Below, piece after piece: positions 15,706 through 18,520 of a stretch of DNA of 18,520 nucleotides. Source of the stretch: Pseudomonadota bacterium (GTDB lineage: Bacteria > Pseudomonadota > Gammaproteobacteria > Burkholderiales > Casimicrobiaceae); NCBI GenBank assembly GCA_029571495.1, contig JAKPSO010000919.1:1-18520 (forward strand). Reading direction: 5' to 3'. Every line of letters starts with the position of its first letter. Within the stretch, counting starts at the first letter, position 1. The position numbers and the translations under genes were made by a program. The notes under the pieces were generated by a model. It did no database searches. It was not told where the DNA came from and worked only from the letters and a program-made list of their open reading frames with translations.

Positions 15706-17019
15706 TTACACCTTGATCTTGAAACCGTCGGCGTAGGCCTTGGGGTTAGAGCCGTCCCACACCACGCCATCAACCAATTTGGCGCTGCGCATATCGTTTT
15801 TCGGTACGTTCACTTTCGCCGCAGCCGCAGCCTTTTTGTAGATGTCCGTTTTGTTGATCGCTTTGGCAACGGCCAAGTAATCCGGGTGTTCTTTGAGCAA
15901 ACCCCAACGCTTGTGCTGCGTGAGAAACCACATGCCGTCTGACAAGTACGGATAGTTGGTCGCGCCGTCCTTATGAAATTTCATCGCGTTGGCGTCGCTC
16001 CACTTTTTGCCAATGCCGTTGTCGTACTTGCCTTCCCAGCGATCTTCGATCACTTCGACCGCAGTGTTTACATATGCCTTGTCCGCAAGAATCGTTGCTG
16101 TTTTTTTCTTGTCTACTTCTTGATCAATGAATCGTGACGCCTCAAGAATTGCGGCCACCATCGCCCGCGCCGTGTTGGGGTATTTCTTGGTGAATTCGTC
16201 CGTTGTGCCGAGCACCTTTTCGGGGTGATCGAGCCAAATGTCTTGTGTCGTTGTCGCGGTGAATCCGATCTTGTCGAAAATTGCTCGCGCGTTCCACGGC
16301 TCACCCACACAGTAGCCATCCATGTTGCCCACGCGCATATTGGCCACCATCTGCGGTGGTGGCACAGTGATGACTTTGGCGTCAGCCATAGGGTTCACGC
16401 CGTGCGCAGCGAGCCAGTAGTAGAGCCACATCGCGTGGGTGCCGGTCGGGAATGTTTGCGCAAACGTGTATTCGCGCTTTTCTTTTTTCATCAGTGCGGC
16501 GAGCGATGCGCCATCCACCGCGCCTTTGTCTTTGAGCTGATTGCTGATAGTGATGGCCTGGCCGTTGTTGTTTAACGTCATCAACACCGCCATGTCCTTT
16601 TTCGGACCGCCAATGCCAAGGTGCACGCCGTACACCAAGCCGTAAAGCACGTGCGCAGCGTCGAGTTCGCCGTTGACTAATTTGTCACGCACCGAAGCCC
16701 AACTGGATTCCTTCGAGGGCACAATTTTGATGCCGTACTTTTCGTCAAGCTTTAGCACTGAGGCCATGACGACGCTTGCGCAGTCGGTCAGCGGAATAAA
16801 TCCGATGCGCACTTCTTTCTTTTCGGGAGCGTCAGAGCCCTGCGCCCACGCCGCTTGGCGCACGAGAGGTGAGACGAGCGACATAAGACCCGCTGCACCC
16901 GCCGTTTGAACGATTTTTCGACGCCCGGCGGAGCGTGGTGCCGTCGTAGAGTCGTGCGAGGCAACCTCAGCAGAGGCCACACGGTTGCCTACGGAAACAT
17001 TTTTCTTAATAGCGCTCAT
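15706..17019 (-). CDS. nrtA: Nitrate ABC transporter substrate-binding protein
   Basis: The protein is 437 residues from the ATG at 17019. An N-terminal extension is followed by a twin-arginine-like signal: RR at 33-34 (SAGRRKIVQTAGAAGLMSLV) with an AWA cleavage site near residue 59. The mature part is NrtA/CmpA-like: VRIGFIPLTDCASVVMASVL, GELDAAHVLYGLVYG, FPTGTHAMWLYYWLAAHGVNP, VITVPPPQMVANMRVGNMDGYCVGEPWN. The export signal argues for the transport protein rather than the cytoplasmic nitrate sensor NasS, which has the same fold. The start is set by GGAG (17026-17029) six bases before the ATG; the longer open frame to 17088 runs through the leader terminator and is not real. It is first in the transport operon, behind an antitermination leader. 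Confidence 0.95.
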   Translation of the reverse strand: MSAIKKNVSVGNRVASAEVASHDSTTAPRSAGRRKIVQTAGAAGLMSLVSPLVRQAAWAQGSDAPEKKEVRIGFIPLTDCASVVMASVLKLDEKYGIKIVPSKESSWASVRDKLVNGELDAAHVLYGLVYGVHLGIGGPKKDMAVLMTLNNNGQAITISNQLKDKGAVDGASLAALMKKEKREYTFAQTFPTGTHAMWLYYWLAAHGVNPMADAKVITVPPPQMVANMRVGNMDGYCVGEPWNARAIFDKIGFTATTTQDIWLDHPEKVLGTTDEFTKKYPNTARAMVAAILEASRFIDQEVDKKKTATILADKAYVNTAVEVIEDRWEGKYDNGIGKKWSDANAMKFHKDGATNYPYLSDGMWFLTQHKRWGLLKEHPDYLAVAKAINKTDIYKKAAAAAKVNVPKNDMRSAKLVDGVVWDGSNPKAYADGFKIKV

Positions 17020-17029
17020 AACGAACTCC

Positions 17030-17069
17030 AAAATAAAAAGGGGCGCGCAACCTGTCAGTTGCGAGCCCC
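17030..17069 (-). terminator. Leader terminator (attenuator) before nrtA
   Basis: On the minus strand GGGGCTCGCAAC-TGACAG-GTTGCGCGCCCC makes a 12-bp stem with one U.C mismatch and a six-base loop, followed by TTTTTATTTT. It ends one base before the GGAG of nrtA. Such a strong terminator between promoter and first gene must be overcome for the operon to be expressed. Its 5' strand is shared with the second ANTAR hairpin (17062-17077). Confidence 0.93.
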
Positions 17070-17077
17070 TGTGCTCA
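17062..17077 (-). promoter_or_regulatory. ANTAR target hairpin P2 (antiterminator)
   Basis: TGAGC-ACAGGG-GCTCG gives a 4-bp GC-rich stem plus a U.G pair. The six-base loop ACAGGG has A at position 1 and G at position 4, the pattern known for ANTAR-binding hairpins. Bases 17062-17069 also form the 5' strand of the terminator, so the two structures exclude each other. NasT bound here should prevent terminator formation. Confidence 0.78.
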
Positions 17078-17125
17078 AGGTGGGTCAAACGACCCTAGCG
17101 AATTGTTCAGACTAGAGAGACTGTT

Positions 17126-17143
17126 GCGATCGCCGTTGATCGC
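17126..17143 (-). promoter_or_regulatory. ANTAR target hairpin P1
   Basis: GCGATC-AACGGC-GATCGC gives a perfect 6-bp stem; after one G.A mismatch three more pairs extend it. The six-base loop AACGGC again has A1 and G4. It stands at the predicted 5' end of the leader, about 48 bases before P2. The two hexaloop hairpins together match the dual-hairpin ANTAR target architecture. Confidence 0.78.
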
Positions 17144-17156
17144 CACACACTTCCTT

Positions 17157-17172
17157 AGCGAGAGTCGTGCCA
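17157..17172 (-). promoter_or_regulatory. Sigma-54-type promoter of the nrtA operon
   Basis: TGGCAC-GACTC-TCGCT matches TGGCAC-N5-TTGCW at all but one base, with the invariant GG and GC at the right spacing. The predicted start is about 17146, immediately before hairpin P1, which gives a leader of about 127 nt to the nrtA ATG. Klebsiella nasF also has a nitrogen-controlled sigma-54 promoter before its leader. Confidence 0.75.
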
Positions 17173-17235
17173 GCGTCTGCGTACCCGTGCGGACGGGAAT
17201 TTCGCTACGGAGCTATGGGAAAAATTTGCTGCATC

Positions 17236-17250
17236 GCACCATTTGGGCGC
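17236..17250. promoter_or_regulatory. Candidate NtrC enhancer site
   Basis: GCACCATTTGGGCGC resembles the NtrC consensus GCACCA-N3-TGGTGC: one half-site is perfect and the other has four of six matches. Its centre is about 97 bp upstream of the predicted start, a usual distance for NtrC. It overlaps a GC-rich hairpin, so conservation could have another cause. Confidence 0.45.
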
Positions 17251-17266
17251 GCGCAGCGCCCTTTTT
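17245..17266 (+). other. GC-rich hairpin just downstream of nasT
   Basis: GGGCGC-GCGCA-GCGCCC is a 6-bp perfect stem followed on the plus strand by TTTTT; CCAT and ATGG flank it. On the minus strand, the direction of nasT, there is no T-run. It may stabilise the 3' end of the nasT mRNA or stop antisense transcription. No plus-strand gene precedes it. Confidence 0.4.
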
Positions 17267-17272
17267 ATGGCG

Positions 17273-17848
17273 CTACGCACCACGAGCGGCAACGAGCCTT
17301 GATGCGACCTCGGCAACCGTACAGCGTTCACGCATCGCCTGTGAACGCAGCGCAGCGTACGCCTCGGGCTCGCTCATGCCGCGGCGACGCAGTGTCGCTT
17401 TGGCAGCGGCGATCACGCGCTCATGCTGGTCCTGATTGATTACCGCACTTTGCGCTGCGGCGAGCGCCGCGAATTGCTGCTGATCGCGACTAAATCGCTC
17501 CAATGCAACGCCGATGACTGAGCGCAGGCGTTGCGGCTTCATTCCAGCGACGACGTAGGCGGCAACGCCGGCTGCCATTGCGGCACGCATCGCTATCGGA
17601 TCATCGTCTTCGGTGAACATGACGATGGGCCGTTCTTGATATTGCGATGCGACGCATACGTGCTCCAACACGTCTCGCGCCGCGTCGTCCGTTGCAATCA
17701 AAATCAGTTCGGGATTCCATTGGTCGATCTCGGCGTGAAGGCTGAATGCTCCCGCCGCGATGCTGCGAACTTCGTCACCATTGGCCGCCAGCGCCGTCTC
17801 CACCGCTGGCAGATCGTGCCGAGTATCGTGAACTAACAAAATTCGCAA
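17273..17848 (-). CDS. nasT: ANTAR-domain response regulator NasT (transcription antiterminator)
   Basis: The 191-residue protein has an N-terminal pseudo-receiver domain (MRILLVHDTRHDL; NPELILIATDDAARDVLEHV; ERPIVMFTEDDDP; GVAAYVVAGMKPQRL) and a C-terminal ANTAR RNA-binding domain at about 140-187 (ERVIAAAKATLRRRGMSEPE, then AYAALRSQAMRERCTVAEVA). NasT binds hexaloop hairpins in the leader of nitrate-assimilation mRNAs and allows transcription through a terminator; such a leader follows directly. The start codon is TTG with GAGAGG eight bases upstream. In Pseudomonas, Azotobacter and Paracoccus NasT is held inactive by the sensor NasS without nitrate; no nasS is adjacent here. It is separated from nrtA by its own regulatory region. 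Confidence 0.93.
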   Translation of the reverse strand: MRILLVHDTRHDLPAVETALAANGDEVRSIAAGAFSLHAEIDQWNPELILIATDDAARDVLEHVCVASQYQERPIVMFTEDDDPIAMRAAMAAGVAAYVVAGMKPQRLRSVIGVALERFSRDQQQFAALAAAQSAVINQDQHERVIAAAKATLRRRGMSEPEAYAALRSQAMRERCTVAEVASRLVAARGA

Positions 17849-18195
17849 TTCCGTTGCCTCTCGCTGCGCCGCACCAAACGTCAGTTCGGATAGAAAAATC
17901 TACTTACGTTGCGTTACAGCAAAAAACATGCAACTACAAAAGACTACCTGGTTTTCACGGTAGCTTTTCAATACCAGTGGCCGCTCCACATGGCATGTAA
18001 GCCGATTTGTTGGCTAGTCGACTATCACCACAAAATCCATGAAAGCACCTAATAGCGGCGCTTAGGAGCAAAAAGCTGTATCCGTAGTTTCCCCAGTGTC
18101 GCAATTCAGCGACGGCTTTGTGACTCGTGTGCAACATCCGTAAATGACTATGGTTTTGCGAGACGTGGGGCTTTTTTTGCGCAAAACGCTGTGGC
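17849..18195. other. Gene-poor intergenic region upstream of nasT
   Basis: About 350 bp with lower GC than the surroundings and no convincing coding frame in either direction. It should contain the nasT promoter, but I find no clear -35/-10 pair or sigma-54 site. Small hairpins such as GTCGC-AATTCA-GCGAC (18098-18113) and CTACC...GGTAG are present with no recognised role. Confidence 0.5.
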
Positions 18196-18201
18196 TATAA
18201 T
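18196..18201 (+). promoter_or_regulatory. Promoter -10 box of candidate small RNA
   Basis: A perfect TATAAT (GTGGCTATAATCATTTC) is followed by a likely start at G18208. A good -35 is not obvious; a T-rich run (TTTTTTTG) is near the expected place. Confidence 0.55.
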
Positions 18202-18207
18202 CATTTC

Positions 18208-18319
18208 GTCAATTCAGGCGTTATGACGTGTGGGAGTCCCTCACTCGGTATAGCTTCTGAGGTGACGTAGTTAGAATCAACAGCAATTTGAGGCCGGGGC
18301 AAAACCCCGGCTTTTTTTT
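18208..18319 (+). ncRNA. Candidate small RNA of about 112 nt, unknown family
   Basis: The stretch is bracketed by a -10 TATAAT at the right distance and a strong intrinsic terminator, with no long ORF inside. It can fold: GUCCCUCA pairs with UGAGG-U-GAC (8 pairs, one bulge), or alternatively GUG-U-GGG with CCC-U-CAC. It does not resemble 6S, 4.5S, tmRNA or RNase P RNA. A 15-codon frame (MTCGSPSLGIASEVT) starts at 18222 with only a weak AGG upstream. Both neighbours are on the minus strand, so it is not a leader of an adjacent gene in this window. Confidence 0.6.
18293..18319 (+). terminator. Intrinsic terminator of the candidate small RNA
   Basis: GCCGGGG-CAAAA-CCCCGGC is a perfect 7-bp GC-rich stem followed by eight Ts. 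The opposite strand lacks a T-run after the stem, so it works in the plus direction. Confidence 0.93.
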
Positions 18320-18422
18320 GCCTGAATTTATAAAACACCTTATAAATCAACAACTTACGCGCATAGCATCACACGCACGCGCGTGCGAAATGGCGAAATT
18401 TCAACGCTGAAAAACCGCGTTT

Positions 18423-18520
18423 TTAAGCGCTGAAAAGCGCGATAGATTCCACATGCGCGGTATGGGGAAACATGTTCGCAACACCAGCGCCAAGCAGGCG
18501 ATAACCCTTCAAATGGGTCA
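18423..18520 (-). CDS. C-terminal fragment of a minus-strand gene, possibly DNA polymerase IV
   Basis: The minus strand gives an open frame from the window edge to TAA at 18423-18425, ending LKGYRLLGAGVANMFPHTAH followed by VESIALFSA. The pattern '(Y/V)RLLGxGVxN' near a C-terminus is typical of the little-finger domain of Y-family polymerases such as DinB, in which a short tail ending in a clamp-binding LxLF motif often follows; IALF here could be that motif. With only 32 residues visible the assignment is tentative. A plus-strand frame over the same bases starts at 18452 but has no supporting ribosome binding site. Confidence 0.4.
   Translation of the reverse strand, partial: THLKGYRLLGAGVANMFPHTAHVESIALFSA

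Noticed and set aside
17020..17088. Longer nrtA start at 17088
   Set aside because: It would run translation through the leader terminator, and GGAG is correctly placed for the ATG at 17019.
17082..17095. Hairpin GGGTC-GTTT-GACCC as the second ANTAR hairpin
   Set aside because: The loop is four bases (or CGTTTG if opened), lacks A1/G4, and does not overlap the terminator. The ACAGGG hairpin fits much better. It may still be a spacer structure.
1..18520. CRISPR array, tRNA or rRNA genes, transposase, prophage or defence genes
   Set aside because: Reading both strands I found no regular spacer-repeat array, no cloverleaf, and no mobile-element or defence protein signatures.

Overview
The window looks like a chromosomal segment of a betaproteobacterium, probably of the order Burkholderiales. 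I infer this from moderately high GC, the rsmI / LpoA-like / yraN / SIS-isomerase / dolP neighbourhood, the rpsP-rimM-trmD-rplS operon, and the style of the intergenic palindromic repeats. I cannot name a genus.

Layout. Positions 1-3525 form an envelope and housekeeping block. The 5' part of rsmI is on the minus strand and runs off the left edge. Divergent from it on the plus strand are an LpoA/LppC-like protein, yraN, a GmhA/DiaA-type SIS protein, the lipoprotein dolP with two BON domains, and a TusA-family sulfur carrier. Convergent with these is a minus-strand gene (3584-5401) for an unusual membrane protein with a degenerate J-domain, an RDD domain and a TPR-like tail. Positions 5471-7808 hold the classical operon rpsP-rimM-trmD-rplS on the minus strand, with a promoter -10 box and a clear terminator.

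Positions 7885-17848 hold a complete nitrate-assimilation locus on the minus strand, read in the order nasT, nrtA, nrtB, nrtD, nirB, nirD, nasA. The ABC transporter (NrtA binding protein, NrtB permease, NrtD ATPase) imports nitrate. NasA reduces it to nitrite, and NirBD reduces nitrite to ammonium. The order matches the Klebsiella nasFEDCBA plan, with nirD in place of a separate nasC.

The most informative find is the 5' leader of nrtA (17030-17172). It has a sigma-54-type promoter with exact GG-N10-GC spacing. It then carries two hairpins whose six-base loops both fit the A1/G4 pattern of ANTAR targets. The second hairpin overlaps the 5' half of an intrinsic terminator placed just before the nrtA ribosome binding site. 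nasT, an ANTAR antiterminator, lies directly upstream. This gives a full transcription-antitermination switch readable from sequence, probably stacked on NtrC/sigma-54 nitrogen control. No nasS sensor gene is next to nasT.

Two palindromic repeats sit inside the operon. One of about 108 bp lies in frame at the start of nirD and appears to be translated as a 36-39 residue N-terminal extension. The other, built of CTGCG-type units, fills the nirD-nasA gap. At the right end is a 574-bp gene-poor stretch with a candidate small RNA (promoter -10 TATAAT, strong terminator). It is followed by the C-terminal end of a minus-strand gene, possibly DNA polymerase IV (dinB).
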